Shown here piece by piece: positions 1-7,256 of a DNA stretch of 52,936 nucleotides. The notes under the pieces are model-generated. The model was not told the DNA's origin and did no database searches. It saw nothing but the letters and a program-made list of their open reading frames with translations. The translations under genes were made by a program, and so were the position numbers. The stretch is from Micromonospora globbae (lineage in GTDB: Bacteria; Actinomycetota; Actinomycetes; Mycobacteriales; Micromonosporaceae). Within the stretch, counting starts at the first letter, position 1, and each line of letters starts with the position of its first letter. The stretch spans positions 1 to 52,936 of the forward strand of contig NZ_RAQQ01000031.1 in assembly GCF_003610785.1 (NCBI RefSeq), in the 5' to 3' direction.

Positions 1-146
1 GAGTCTGTAGTCGTGACCGCCGGCAGCCAGGCCCGGCACAGCGCAGGATCCTCAGCCGAAGCTGAGTCATCTGCGCGGACCCTTCAGGCGAAGAGTTGTA
101 ACCCTATTAGGGAGTCTGGAACTGTCACCGCCGGTCACGAGGGACG

Positions 147-180
147 GTCACCGGCGGTGTGCTGCGCTGACAGCCGCCTT
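147..180. repeat. Direct repeat, copy 1 (partner near 1042-1077)
   Basis: The stretch built on TCACCGGCGGTGTGCTGCG followed by TGACAGCCGC recurs near 1042-1077 with a few changes. The two copies are in the same orientation and about 900 bp apart. The second copy lies just upstream of the decayed replication-relaxation gene. Function unknown. Confidence 0.5.
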
Positions 181-438
181 CAGCCGTTGCGCGGGGTGCG
201 ACGGTGGTGAGCGGGTGGTGAAGGACGGTGAAGCCCCAGACGAAGGGGTCACCGAAGCCCCAGAACGAGTCGCCGGATGGCCGCTCGCCGACGATCTCTC
301 CGCGCCCCTCACCTGCCAGCCGTCGAGCGCCGCCTTTGTGGGCCGTCATCGACGAGCCCGACGCCGACCTCCCGGGCCCAGTCGGCCCGCGTGGGTTCGC
401 GGTCCGGCCTTGCGGGCGTCGCGTGGAAACTTTCACGT

Positions 439-474
439 CCTCAAACCGGCTCCTGTCAGCTCTGGCGAACGCCC
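439..474 (+). repeat. 36-bp repeat family, copy 1, left arm of an inverted pair
   Basis: Reads roughly CCTCAAACCGG, CTCCTGTCAG, CTCTGGCGAACGCCC. An inverted, slightly diverged copy lies at 760-796, so the pair brackets about 285 bp. Related copies occur at 1366-1393, 2507-2534 and 51754-51772. The pair could be the ends of a miniature inverted-repeat element. Confidence 0.55.
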
Positions 475-759
475 GGGCGTCTAACAACGATCTGACCCGG
501 CTCCGACAAGGGCAGCCGCCGGGTCTGACAGAGCAGCTCAGCGGGCATACGCCCGTCAAGCGCCTTGGGGAGGCCGGCCGCTGGCGTTCAGGCGTTTCCG
601 TCACGCTCGGTGTCCGGCGGTAGCGTCAGGGTCCAGCCGCGATGCTCTGACATCTGGCGCGCCCGCCCGCCGAACCGGTGAGATCGGCGTGCGAGGCGAG
701 ATTCTCCTGCCAGGGCTGTCAGGGCAGCCTCGCCGCTGTTAGAGGTCTGTTAGATCAGG

Positions 760-796
760 GGGCGTTCGCCTGAGCTGACAGAGCCCGTTTTGAGGG
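760..796 (-). repeat. 36-bp repeat family, copy 2, right arm of an inverted pair
   Basis: The reverse complement reads CCTCAAAACGGG, CTCTGTCAG, CTCAGGCGAACGCCC, matching 439-474 with a few substitutions. It faces copy 1. It ends just before the decayed replication-relaxation fragment at 822-978. Confidence 0.55.
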
Positions 797-821
797 TGTC
801 AGCGAACAACACGGCGCGGAC

Positions 822-978
822 GGCCTATCCCGTCCAGCCGGGGTTGGGTGAACTCCAATGGCGGGAACAGGGCGTGGGCGATCTAGGGCGCGGTCAGCAC
901 GCCGTGGTCGGCAGCCAGCCGAGCGACGTGGTCGCGGACGGTCAGCGTGGATTGGGCGCGAAGCAGATGGTTGGACAT
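822..978 (-). pseudogene. Decayed N-terminus of a replication-relaxation family gene
   Basis: Reading leftward from the ATG at 978 gives MSNHLLRAQSTLTVRDHV, then LAADHGVLTAP and an in-frame TAG at 883-885, after which homology continues as IAHALFP. The intact protein at 28506-29381 begins MPDPLLRVQSQLTDRDLV, with LADHGVLTSFQIAHALFP. The match covers about 45 codons and then fades. The remnant therefore has a premature stop and has lost its C-terminal 80 percent or more. It shows that a second replication-relaxation module once stood left of the tyrosine integrase. Confidence 0.75.
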
Positions 979-1170
979 GGTCTGGGTCTCCCGCTTGGGT
1001 AAGGGAGAGACCGGAGGGTCTTTGTCGGCTGGGACGGATTCGATCACCGGCGGCGTGTGCTGCGGTGACAGCCGCGCCGGGGGTCCGTTTCGGGGTCAGG
1101 TTCAAGGGCGACCCAGCAACGGGGGCCGACACCGACGCCAACGCGGGCCCCGGGCACGGGTCGCCGGGCC
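979..1170 (-). pseudogene. Possible remnant of the small gene upstream of the replication-relaxation gene
   Basis: Immediately upstream of the decayed gene, the minus strand keeps nucleotide similarity to the matching part of 29374-29649. The phrases GGAGAGACC, GGAGGGTC and a GGTTCAAG-type stretch occur in the same order. The reading frame PVAGSPLNLTP resembles the PAGLPLGVPL of the intact gene. The match is weak and gapped, so this is an inference from synteny plus short matches. Confidence 0.35.
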
Positions 1171-1365
1171 GCTCGACCTCACGCCAGGCCAGGGAGGAAC
1201 GCCTCGTGGACGACCTGACGGCCAGGCGCAGTGAGGTTGGCGGGCACCGGGTCCGCCGACGCGCTGGCACGCGACGCCGCTGCCGGGCGGCGACGGCGCC
1301 AAGGGCGATCTTCAGGGGCGGTCAACGGAACCGGGCACCCTACCGTGCTCCCATTTGTGAACCGT

Positions 1366-1393
1366 CGTTTGTGTGCTCTGGCGAACGCCTGCC
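1366..1393 (+). repeat. Left arm of a perfect 28-bp inverted repeat
   Basis: The 28 bases from CGTTTGTGTGCTC through GGCGAACGCCTGCC are exactly reverse-complemented at 2507-2534. Just inside (1394-1413) come two 10-bp-spaced CTCACAG units. The right arm likewise has TGTGAG units just inside it, so the whole structure is symmetrical. The core belongs to the repeat family at 439-474. Confidence 0.8.
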
Positions 1394-1560
1394 GAACTCA
1401 CAGCCACTCACAGCGGCCTGCCGCGCCGCGCGCGTCAGCGGTCAGTGGGATCTCCCATCTGCGCCCTGAGCAGGGCTGTGAGTGCGAGCGGACGCGGAAC
1501 CTGTCACCTAAGGAGGCATGCCCGAGGCGAGCACGGCCTCACTGACACCGGGCCCCTCGC

Positions 1561-1610
1561 GCCGCTCACAGCCGCCCACAGTGGCTCACAGGGACTCACA
1601 GCGGCTCACA
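1561..1610 (+). repeat. Five tandem 10-bp repeats of GCSGCTCACA type
   Basis: Five consecutive decamers read GCCGCTCACA, GCCGCCCACA, GTGGCTCACA, GGGACTCACA and GCGGCTCACA. The same unit occurs twice at 1394-1413 and, inverted, three times at 2471-2500. Helically phased 10-bp direct repeats are typical of iterons or multi-site protein-binding arrays. No replication initiator gene is visible beside them. Confidence 0.7.
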
Positions 1611-1772
1611 CGCCCACCAGCCTGGTCGGCGACGGCCGGCGCGCGGCATCCCCCTGTCTGCCTCCGGCTGCTGTGACACGGCGGCGGACGTTGCCATCGT
1701 CGGCGCCTTCCCACGCAGTGGAGCACCGAGCGCCACCGCCGCGGGCGTGACGGACACGTGGTGCCGCCGCGC

Positions 1773-2362
1773 CATGTCGGAGAGGCCCATCGATTGATGT
1801 GGGCGTGATGACATGACGGCCATGGCGCCGCCGTCCCAGTTCGCCGGCCGCATGCCCGGACACGCACCCAATGTCAACGAAGAAGGCCGATTGACACCGT
1901 GGCCGTTGAGCGGCAACGGCGGTCGCGCGGAGGTGTCCGCGGCACGGGTCGCCGGCGATCGTGACACCCGCCGGCGCGCCCTGGCCTCGTGTCCGGAACA
2001 CCACCCACGTCATCGACGCCGGTCGTTGACATTTTGTCTGGCAGGGCCGTTGAGCAGGGCGGTGACATGCTCGCGGACACCTGCCACGAGCGCTGGACGC
2101 AGTGCGGGTGGCCACGCTGGACACGTCCTTCGCCGACGTGGCCATCGCGGTCGTGACAGTCGACCCTGGCCACGCGGCGCGGACACCACTGCGCCGTTGA
2201 CACCGGCGGCCACGGTGCCGTGTCACGGCACCGTGGCCATGTCCGGCGTCACTGGCATTTTGTCCATCCACCGGGTGAGTGTCACGCACGGGGCTGCCGC
2301 CGACGTGAGCGGAGTGACATGTCCGGCGATGACATGTTCGGCGGCCACCGCTGGGCCATGTC
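1773..2362. repeat. Non-coding tract with clustered GACATG/CATGTC hexamers
   Basis: The hexamer GACATG or its complement CATGTC occurs at about 1773, 1810, 2064, 2238, 2316, 2331 and 2357; the 2316 site is the full palindrome GACATGTC. Two ATTTTGTC boxes (about 2031 and 2257) and several TTGACAC boxes are interspersed. The open frames across this tract have no protein-like features. Such a cluster could bind a replication, partition or transfer protein; this is inference only. Confidence 0.45.
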
Positions 2363-2470
2363 ATCGACGGATACCTCTGTCGCTGCGCGCCGGTGGCGGT
2401 GGCCCGTCGGCGGGAACAGGCGTGGGCTGGCGCGGGACCCAGCGACACGAGACGCGAGAGGCAACTCCGC

Positions 2471-2500
2471 GAGCCGTTGTGAGCCGTTGTGAGTCGCTGT
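2471..2500 (-). repeat. Three tandem 10-bp repeats, inverted relative to 1561-1610
   Basis: The plus strand reads GAGCCGTTGT, GAGCCGTTGT, GAGTCGCTGT, two identical and one variant decamer. These are complements of the CTCACA-type units to the left. The array lies just inside the right 28-bp arm and mirrors the arrangement at 1394-1413. Confidence 0.65.
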
Positions 2501-2506
2501 GGGTGG

Positions 2507-2534
2507 GGCAGGCGTTCGCCAGAGCACACAAACG
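2507..2534 (-). repeat. Right arm of a perfect 28-bp inverted repeat
   Basis: Exact reverse complement of 1366-1393. Outside it, the reverse complement continues as GACACTCTTAAACCCG, resembling the outer part of the 36-bp repeats at 439-474 and 760-796. The interval between the two arms is about 1.1 kb and holds the decamer arrays and the GACATG cluster. Confidence 0.8.
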
Positions 2535-2805
2535 CGGGTTTAAGAGTGTCAGCGCGTCGCAGGCGCGACGCGACCACCAGATAAGCGAGCACGGCCGTAT
2601 CAGCGGGGGCCTTCACCGGGTCTCGGGTCGGCCGGACCCTGACCGATCCGGTTGCCGGGCGATCCGCCCCGCCGTGTGGCGCGCCGTCGGCCCCCGGGCG
2701 GCGTCCGCTGCCGTATCGGCGTCGGGTCGGGCCTGCGGCCTCACCATGTCCGCCCGTATCCAGCCGGGCGACCTCTCTCTTGATCACCGGAAGGACCACT
2801 TCGCG

Positions 2806-3204
2806 ATGACCACCCCTGAACACCACTCCAATGACGTACCTCCTGCCGGCCCGTCCTCCGACGGCTCCGACGGCACATGGACCGCGCAGCGGATCCGCGC
2901 CCTGGGCCCGGTCACCGACCTGGCCACCGCGGCGCGGATCTTCGGGCTGTCCCGGTCTGTCGCCTACGACCTGGCCAAGCGCGGCCAGTTCCCGGTCGCG
3001 GTGTTGCGTTTCGGCAGCCGCTACCGGGTGCCGGTCGCTGCCATCCTCCACGCCCTGCACCTGCCGGCCACCGACGACCCCGAGCCGATCACCCCACCGC
3101 CCGACGACGGCGACTTGATCGCGGGTGGAAGGCACGCGTCGATCACCCCGCACCGAATCCGCAGCCACCGGCTGCCGCACACCCCGACCGAAGGGAACAC
3201 CTGA
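2806..3204 (+). CDS. xis: Excisionase-type helix-turn-helix protein
   Basis: A 132-aa protein likely to act as the recombination directionality factor (excisionase) for the integrase that follows. Its centre (about residues 30-80) carries a MerR/excisionase-like winged helix: TDLATAARIFGLSRSVAYDL, then a wing with FGSRYRVPVAAIL. The ATG at 2806 is preferred because upstream in-frame sequence has no protein character and the protein then has normal excisionase size. The stop at 3204 is two bases before the integrase start, so the two genes are surely co-transcribed. N- and C-terminal tails are proline- and charge-rich and look disordered. The family call is good; the direct role in excision is inferred from position. 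Confidence 0.85.
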   Translation: MTTPEHHSNDVPPAGPSSDGSDGTWTAQRIRALGPVTDLATAARIFGLSRSVAYDLAKRGQFPVAVLRFGSRYRVPVAAILHALHLPATDDPEPITPPPDDGDLIAGGRHASITPHRIRSHRLPHTPTEGNT

Positions 3205-3206
3205 TC

Positions 3207-4682
3207 ATGGCGGACGGATCCGTCTTCAAGCGCTGCTCCTGCCGCGGCAGCGACGGCCGTAAACTCGGCAACCGCTGCCCCCAACTCCGCCGCACGGGCG
3301 GAGCCTGGAGCCCCACCCACGGCCGGTGGGCCTACCAACTCGAACTGCCCACCCACCCCGGCCAGCCGCGCCGGCAACTACGCCGCAGCACCTTCGACTC
3401 CCGCGACGCCGCCACCACCGACCGCGACCACGCCAAAAGCCTCCTCGCGCTCGCCGGCGACGACCCGGGCGTCGCCGCCGAGATCGCCGACCTGCTCCTC
3501 GCCGTCGCCTCCGGCGCCCCGCTACCGGACCGCGACACCATCGCCAGAAGGGTCAGGGCAGGGCTGCCCGCCACCGCCGCGACGACCGTCGGCGAGTACC
3601 TCCACTCATGGCTGGCGGCACGGCGCGGCATCGAACCCGCCACCGTCATGACCTACGCGTCACACATCCGCATCCACCTGGTCCCGCACCTCGGCGACAT
3701 CCCCCTGGTCAAGTTGCGGGTGGAACACATCGAGGCGATGTTCACCGCCATCGCCGACCGCAACACCGCCATCGAGATCGCCCGACAAAGCGACGACCCC
3801 GCCATCCGCGACAGCGCCCGCGGCCTGCGGCCTACACGACCGTCCACCATGCACCGCATCCGCGCCACCCTGCGCAAGGCCCTCAACGACGCCATCCGCA
3901 GAAGCAACAACCGGCTCATCGACTTCAACCCCGCCGCCCACGTCGAACTACCCTCAGCGACACGGCCCAAAGCCAGGGTGTGGACCGCCAACGCCGTACA
4001 GAAATGGCGCGGCACCGGCGAACGGCCCAGCCCCGTCATGGTGTGGACCCCGCAACAGGCCGGCGAGTTCCTCGACTACGCCGAGGACCACGACATCGTC
4101 CTCTACCCGCTGTTCGTGCTCATCGTCCACCGCGGCCTGCGCCGCGGCGAGGCCATCGGACTCACCGACACCGCCGTCGACCTCGACAACGCCTTGATCA
4201 GCGTCACCCAACAGCTGACCACCCACGGCTACACACCCGTGATCAAGAAGGTCAAATCCGAATCCGGCAACCGGGTGGCGTCCCTGGACAGCTTCACCCA
4301 CGCCGCGCTGCGCGCCCACCACGCCCGCCGCGCTCAGTGGAAACTGGCCTGCGGCGCCGCGTGGCCCGACACCGGACTGTTCTTCGTCCAGCCCGACGGG
4401 CAGCCCTGGCACCCCCACGCCGTCACCGACCGGTTCGAAGCCCTCGTCCGCGACTCCGGACTACCCCCGATCCGGCTGCACGACCTACGACACTGCGCCG
4501 CCACCTACCTCAAAGCAGCCGGCGCCGACCTCAAAGACATCCAGGAACTCCTCGGCCACTCATCCCTCGCCATGACCGACATCTACACCTCCGTCATCGC
4601 CGAACTCGACATCGAACGCGCCAAAGCCGAAGCCGCCGCCAAACTCGTCCCCCGCCGCCAACGACGCGGACAAGCCGCGTAA
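3207..4682 (+). CDS. int: Tyrosine site-specific recombinase (integrase)
   Basis: A 491-aa phage/ICE-type integrase. An N-terminal arm-binding region with a Cys-rich start (CSCRGSDGRKLGNRC) is followed by a SAM-like core-binding domain (about residues 125-250) and the catalytic domain (275-480). The catalytic set is visible: Arg312 in GLRRGE, His425 and Arg428 in LHDLRH, His451 in LLGH and nucleophile Tyr460 in TDIYTSV. The length matches integrases of actinomycete integrative elements. The gene starts two bases after the excisionase and points at the 3' end of a complete tRNA-Lys about 400 bp downstream, the usual arrangement when a tRNA gene is the attachment site. The rest of its element should lie leftward, where only decayed genes remain in the window. 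Confidence 0.95.
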   Translation: MADGSVFKRCSCRGSDGRKLGNRCPQLRRTGGAWSPTHGRWAYQLELPTHPGQPRRQLRRSTFDSRDAATTDRDHAKSLLALAGDDPGVAAEIADLLLAVASGAPLPDRDTIARRVRAGLPATAATTVGEYLHSWLAARRGIEPATVMTYASHIRIHLVPHLGDIPLVKLRVEHIEAMFTAIADRNTAIEIARQSDDPAIRDSARGLRPTRPSTMHRIRATLRKALNDAIRRSNNRLIDFNPAAHVELPSATRPKARVWTANAVQKWRGTGERPSPVMVWTPQQAGEFLDYAEDHDIVLYPLFVLIVHRGLRRGEAIGLTDTAVDLDNALISVTQQLTTHGYTPVIKKVKSESGNRVASLDSFTHAALRAHHARRAQWKLACGAAWPDTGLFFVQPDGQPWHPHAVTDRFEALVRDSGLPPIRLHDLRHCAATYLKAAGADLKDIQELLGHSSLAMTDIYTSVIAELDIERAKAEAAAKLVPRRQRRGQAA

Positions 4683-5088
4683 CGCGCGTACACAACTCGC
4701 CTTCGCCGATGGTGAGCGACGCCGGATGCGGTCGACACGCCAGAACGGGTCGATCGCATCCGGCCGGCCACCGCGCACAACCCAGACAGCCAGCACCGCG
4801 TTCACCTATCGCCGGAGCCGCCCCTGGGCGCTCCGCCCCACCCACCCAACACCGACGCCACCAGGTGGCCTGGCCGAAGGGCAGCGGTGGCCCACGCCGT
4901 CGCTGCCGAGTGCGCCGCCCGGCGGCACCGGGCCGCGCTCCACCAGCGGCGGCGAGCGACGTCGCCTGGCGTCATTCCATCGGTGGGTGCTCGGTGGGTG
5001 CTCGCACACCAAGGCCCCAAATCCGACAAATGCCCACGCCGAGAGCGGAGAGAAACAGTGATGCCCGACTATTTTCCCAGTTCAAACG
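4683..5088. other. Intergenic region between integrase and tRNA-Lys
   Basis: No credible gene. By analogy with actinomycete integrative elements this interval should contain integrase arm-binding sites and the attachment core at its right edge, overlapping the tRNA 3' end. I could not delimit a core because the second att copy is not in view. Confidence 0.5.
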
Positions 5089-5161
5089 TGGGCCGCCGGG
5101 GACTCGAACCCCGAACCTAAGGATTAAAAGTCCTCAGCTCTGCCAATTGAGCTAGCGGCCC
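5089..5161 (-). tRNA. tRNA-Lys (anticodon TTT)
   Basis: The minus strand folds as a full cloverleaf. The seven-pair acceptor stem GGGCCGC/GCGGCCC is perfect. The D arm is GCTC-AGC type with AATTGGCAG in the loop, the anticodon loop is CTTTTAA, and the T arm is CGGGG-TTCGAGT-CCCCG with discriminator A. No CCA is encoded. The 3' end faces the tyrosine integrase, so this is probably the element's attachment gene, kept functional after integration. Confidence 0.93.
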
Positions 5162-5325
5162 GCCGAGCCACAAGGCTACCCGAGCCCGTGCCCGCTCGGC
5201 GCACGGCTTTCCCAACGCCCTGCCGGGGGCCAACCCCTGCCTCGTCTCTGCTGGTCACCGGTGCGGCGCGCATCGTGGTGGGACGGCGGCACGAACGGGT
5301 CAACGATGGTGTGACCTGACTTCAG

Positions 5326-5379
5326 TTCGACACCTGGCACCACCGGATGCGTGGACGACCAACGTGACGGCGGAAGTAG
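5326..5379 (+). pseudogene. C-terminal scrap of the conserved gene that precedes block copy 2
   Basis: Eighteen codons read FDTWHHRMRGRPT, stop, RRK, stop. The intact counterpart at 31660-31713 ends VDGWHHGMRGRPTWWRK. Nucleotide similarity is continuous across the stop and into the spacer. This shows that copy 1 of the block once followed the same gene, which was later deleted up to a junction near 5325 and lost a codon to a stop. Confidence 0.8.
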
Positions 5380-5448
5380 CCGGAGCCAGCCGAATGCCCC
5401 GACGATTACCGGGAGGAGCCGTGACCGATGCTTTGCCTGCTACCGCTA

Positions 5449-5649
5449 CTACGACAGGAAGCCGTCCTTGGCGCCTCTCAGGAAGCTCATCCAGGCCGTG
5501 CGGCTGAAGACGAGGGCCGTACCGGTCGGATCCTTGCTGTCCCGCAGGGCCACTGCGTCGGCGAGATCGGCGACCTCGACGCACTGGCCGTTCCCGCTCG
5601 ATCGGCTGCTCTTCCTCCATCGGGCGCGGGACAGGTCGGCGGGGGTCAT
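5449..5649 (-). CDS. DUF397 domain protein (block copy 1)
   Basis: A 66-aa protein with the DUF397 signature: ARWRKSSRSSGNGQCVEVA at the start, then VALRDSKDPTG and a final hydrophobic W-x2-F element. DUF397 proteins are small acidic partners of Scr1/WhiJ-type regulators in actinomycetes, where the pairs affect development and antibiotic production; some behave like toxin-antitoxin pairs. Here the gene starts inside the last codons of the XRE gene (4-bp overlap), so the two are translationally coupled. Its counterpart at 31757-31960 is one residue longer and diverges mainly in the second half. Biochemical role unknown. Confidence 0.9.
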   Translation of the reverse strand: MTPADLSRARWRKSSRSSGNGQCVEVADLADAVALRDSKDPTGTALVFSRTAWMSFLRGAKDGFLS

Positions 5650-6533
5650 CCCGTACCTCCTTTCTGGCCGATCGCGGCGGCTTGCTCCTCGATCAGCTTG
5701 ATCGAGTTGGCGGGGTCCAGCGCGGTCGCACGAAGGTGTTCGAACGTGGTGGCGTAGCGGCGAACATCTGCCTCACGTTCGAGGAACAGGTCGCCGGCCA
5801 TGCTGTCGACGTACACCAAGGCAGGGTCGGCCGGGTCGGGGAAGTCCATGACGACGAACGACCCGGGCATGCCGGCATGTGCGCCGCTGGTGAACGGGAT
5901 GACCTGGAGAGTGATGTGCGGCTGGTTGGCCGCCCCCACCAGCGCCTCAAGCTGTTCGACCATGACCTCCGCCCCACCGGTCAGCCGGTGCAGGACGGCT
6001 TCGTCGAGGATCGCCCAGACACGCAGCGGGTCGGCCTTGCGGAGCGACTCCTGGCGCTGCATCCGCGCCTCCACTCGGGCCTGCACGTCCGCGTTGGTCG
6101 CGAACGGCAGGACACCGCGGATCACCGCGCGGGCGTAGTTCTCGGTCTGGAGTAGGCCGGGGACGAAGAGGGATTCGTAGTTGCGTACCGAGCGGGCTTC
6201 CGCTTCGAAGCTGATGTACGTGGTGTACAGCTCCGGCAGTTCTGACTCGTACGCCTGCAGCCAGCCGAGCTGCGCGGCCTGGCGCGACAGGGCGATGAGT
6301 TCGCTGCGCTTGTCCTCGTCGGTGACGCCGTACTTGTCGAGCATCGCCATCAGGGTGCGCCGCTGCGGGCGGACCTTGGCCGTCTCAATCCGATAGAGCG
6401 TGGCGGGGTTGATGCCGGTCTGCTCGCTGACCTCATCGCGCGTGAGGCCGGCTGTGGTTCGCAGTCCGCGCAGCTCCGCCGCGAGCCGCCGGAGGCGCAC
6501 GGTGGGTGGCTGCCGTCGAGCTGACAACTCCAT
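5646..6533 (-). CDS. XRE-family regulator with DUF5753 domain (block copy 1)
   Basis: A 295-aa Scr1/WhiJ-like DNA-binding protein. Residues about 15-70 form the helix-turn-helix (LRGLRTTAGLTRDEVSEQ, then INPATLYRIETAKVRPQ). The rest is a DUF5753 domain with the typical YESLFVPGLLQTENYARAV and FPDPADPALVYVDSMAGD motifs. It heads a two-gene operon with the DUF397 gene and diverges from the small zinc-ribbon gene at 6828, separated by about 290 bp holding a 17-bp palindrome. By eye it differs from the copy at 31957-32844 at about 25 of 295 aligned positions, with no gaps. It probably controls both divergent units. Confidence 0.92.
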   Translation of the reverse strand: MELSARRQPPTVRLRRLAAELRGLRTTAGLTRDEVSEQTGINPATLYRIETAKVRPQRRTLMAMLDKYGVTDEDKRSELIALSRQAAQLGWLQAYESELPELYTTYISFEAEARSVRNYESLFVPGLLQTENYARAVIRGVLPFATNADVQARVEARMQRQESLRKADPLRVWAILDEAVLHRLTGGAEVMVEQLEALVGAANQPHITLQVIPFTSGAHAGMPGSFVVMDFPDPADPALVYVDSMAGDLFLEREADVRRYATTFEHLRATALDPANSIKLIEEQAAAIGQKGGTG

Positions 6534-6616
6534 GTCCCTTCGCTCCTGTCGTAGTCAGAGTGTGCCTGCCGTGCGGATGCAATATCCAGGCAGGCCGAGC
6601 AGGTGACCTACATGCG

Positions 6617-6633
6617 AATGCAAGCCTTGCATT
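6617..6633. promoter_or_regulatory. 17-bp palindromic operator candidate (block copy 1)
   Basis: AATGCAAGCCTTGCATT is a perfect 7+3+7 palindrome in the divergent region between the XRE gene and the zinc-ribbon gene. The equivalent site at 32928-32944 keeps both arms exactly and changes only the spacer (ACC for GCC). Conservation of the arms in otherwise drifting intergenic DNA points to a regulator site, most simply for the neighbouring XRE protein. ATGCAA half-sites recur about 40 bp away. Confidence 0.65.
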
Positions 6634-6827
6634 ATCCCTAATGCGTGGGCACTATATGCATGAGCATGTCAGGCCGGCGCGGCACACGAAAGCCGCGCGG
6701 TACGGCGGCGGCCCGCGCTCCCAGGGGCTCGCCGCTCGTCCGGCCTCGGATGCCTCTTGATGGGACGCAGTCCGGAACCCGAGGCGGGCTGCGTCCCCGA
6801 GGGGCCGAGTCAGGGAGGTAACACGTA

Positions 6828-7007
6828 GTGGTCCCGTCCCTTGTACTGGTGGTGGTCGCGGCGCTCGGCTTCGCCGCCGGACTGCTCCTGTTCAGGGTCA
6901 AGTCCCGGTGGTGCCCGCGGTGCGGCTCGGTACTGAACTGCCCTGACTGCGGCGGGCGCAGGTCCCGTCCGTACCCAGGCCGGGCTCGCTGGACGGGCTG
7001 GCTGTGA
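6828..7007 (+). CDS. Small single-TM protein with zinc ribbon (block copy 1)
   Basis: A 59-aa protein starting at GTG 6828, eight bases after a strong GGGAGGT ribosome site. Residues 3-22 form a transmembrane helix (PSLVLVVVAALGFAAGLLLF). It is followed by Arg/Lys-rich residues and a four-cysteine ribbon, WCPRCGS and NCPDCGG. The predicted topology puts the ribbon in the cytoplasm. The next gene starts inside its stop region (4-bp overlap). The copy at 33140-33319 keeps length, the TM helix and all four cysteines. I know no characterised homologue; an anchor or adaptor at the membrane is a reasonable guess. Confidence 0.75.
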   Translation: MVPSLVLVVVAALGFAAGLLLFRVKSRWCPRCGSVLNCPDCGGRRSRPYPGRARWTGWL

Positions 7008-7255
7008 CCCCCACACCGATCACACCCCACGTGACCGTCTCACCCGGCGACGTCGTCCACCTGCGCGAACGCGACTACCAGCACACCACCGGCCCGCTAC
7101 GGCTGCGCATCACCTGCGTCCGTCTCGACCTCAGCATCTGGTACGACGGGCAGTGGGTGTGGCTCGAAGGCGTCGAGATCCGAGCAGACGGCCAAGCCGG
7201 ACCCCACCGGCACGTACTTGCCCACGTCGCCGCCCTCCCGAAGCCGGAGGCGTGA
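7004..7255 (+). CDS. Conserved 83-aa protein of unknown function (block copy 1)
   Basis: Starts at GTG 7004, overlapping the previous stop by 4 bp. The protein is beta-rich in appearance: VSPGDVVHLRERDYQ, LRLRITCVRLDLSIWYDGQW, WLEGVEI. It has no signal, TM segment or recognisable catalytic motif, and could be a small beta-barrel. The copy at 33316-33567 has identical length and the same start arrangement. It sits third in a tightly packed rightward operon of at least four genes. Confidence 0.8.
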   Translation: MTPTPITPHVTVSPGDVVHLRERDYQHTTGPLRLRITCVRLDLSIWYDGQWVWLEGVEIRADGQAGPHRHVLAHVAALPKPEA

Positions 7256-7256
7256 C

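Larger units (their letters stand above)
1..819. other. Gene-free left end with dispersed repeats
   Basis: No reading frame here has recognisable protein motifs, and the open frames on both strands look like high-GC artefacts. The stretch holds one copy of a 34-bp direct repeat (147-180) and a facing pair of 36-bp repeats (439-474 and 760-796). I infer decayed mobile-element DNA. Confidence 0.5.

Noticed and set aside
1561..1610. CRISPR array
   Set aside because: The decamers are directly abutting and variable, with no unique spacers and no cas genes in the window.
1606..3180. Long open frames on both strands between 1606 and 3204
   Set aside because: No motifs upstream of the excisionase start at 2806, and the tract is rich in short repeats. 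Treated as non-coding.
3326..5155. 609-codon open frame overlapping the integrase
   Set aside because: Arg/Pro-rich low-complexity translation in the +2 frame of the integrase; its end passes through the tRNA gene. A compositional artefact.
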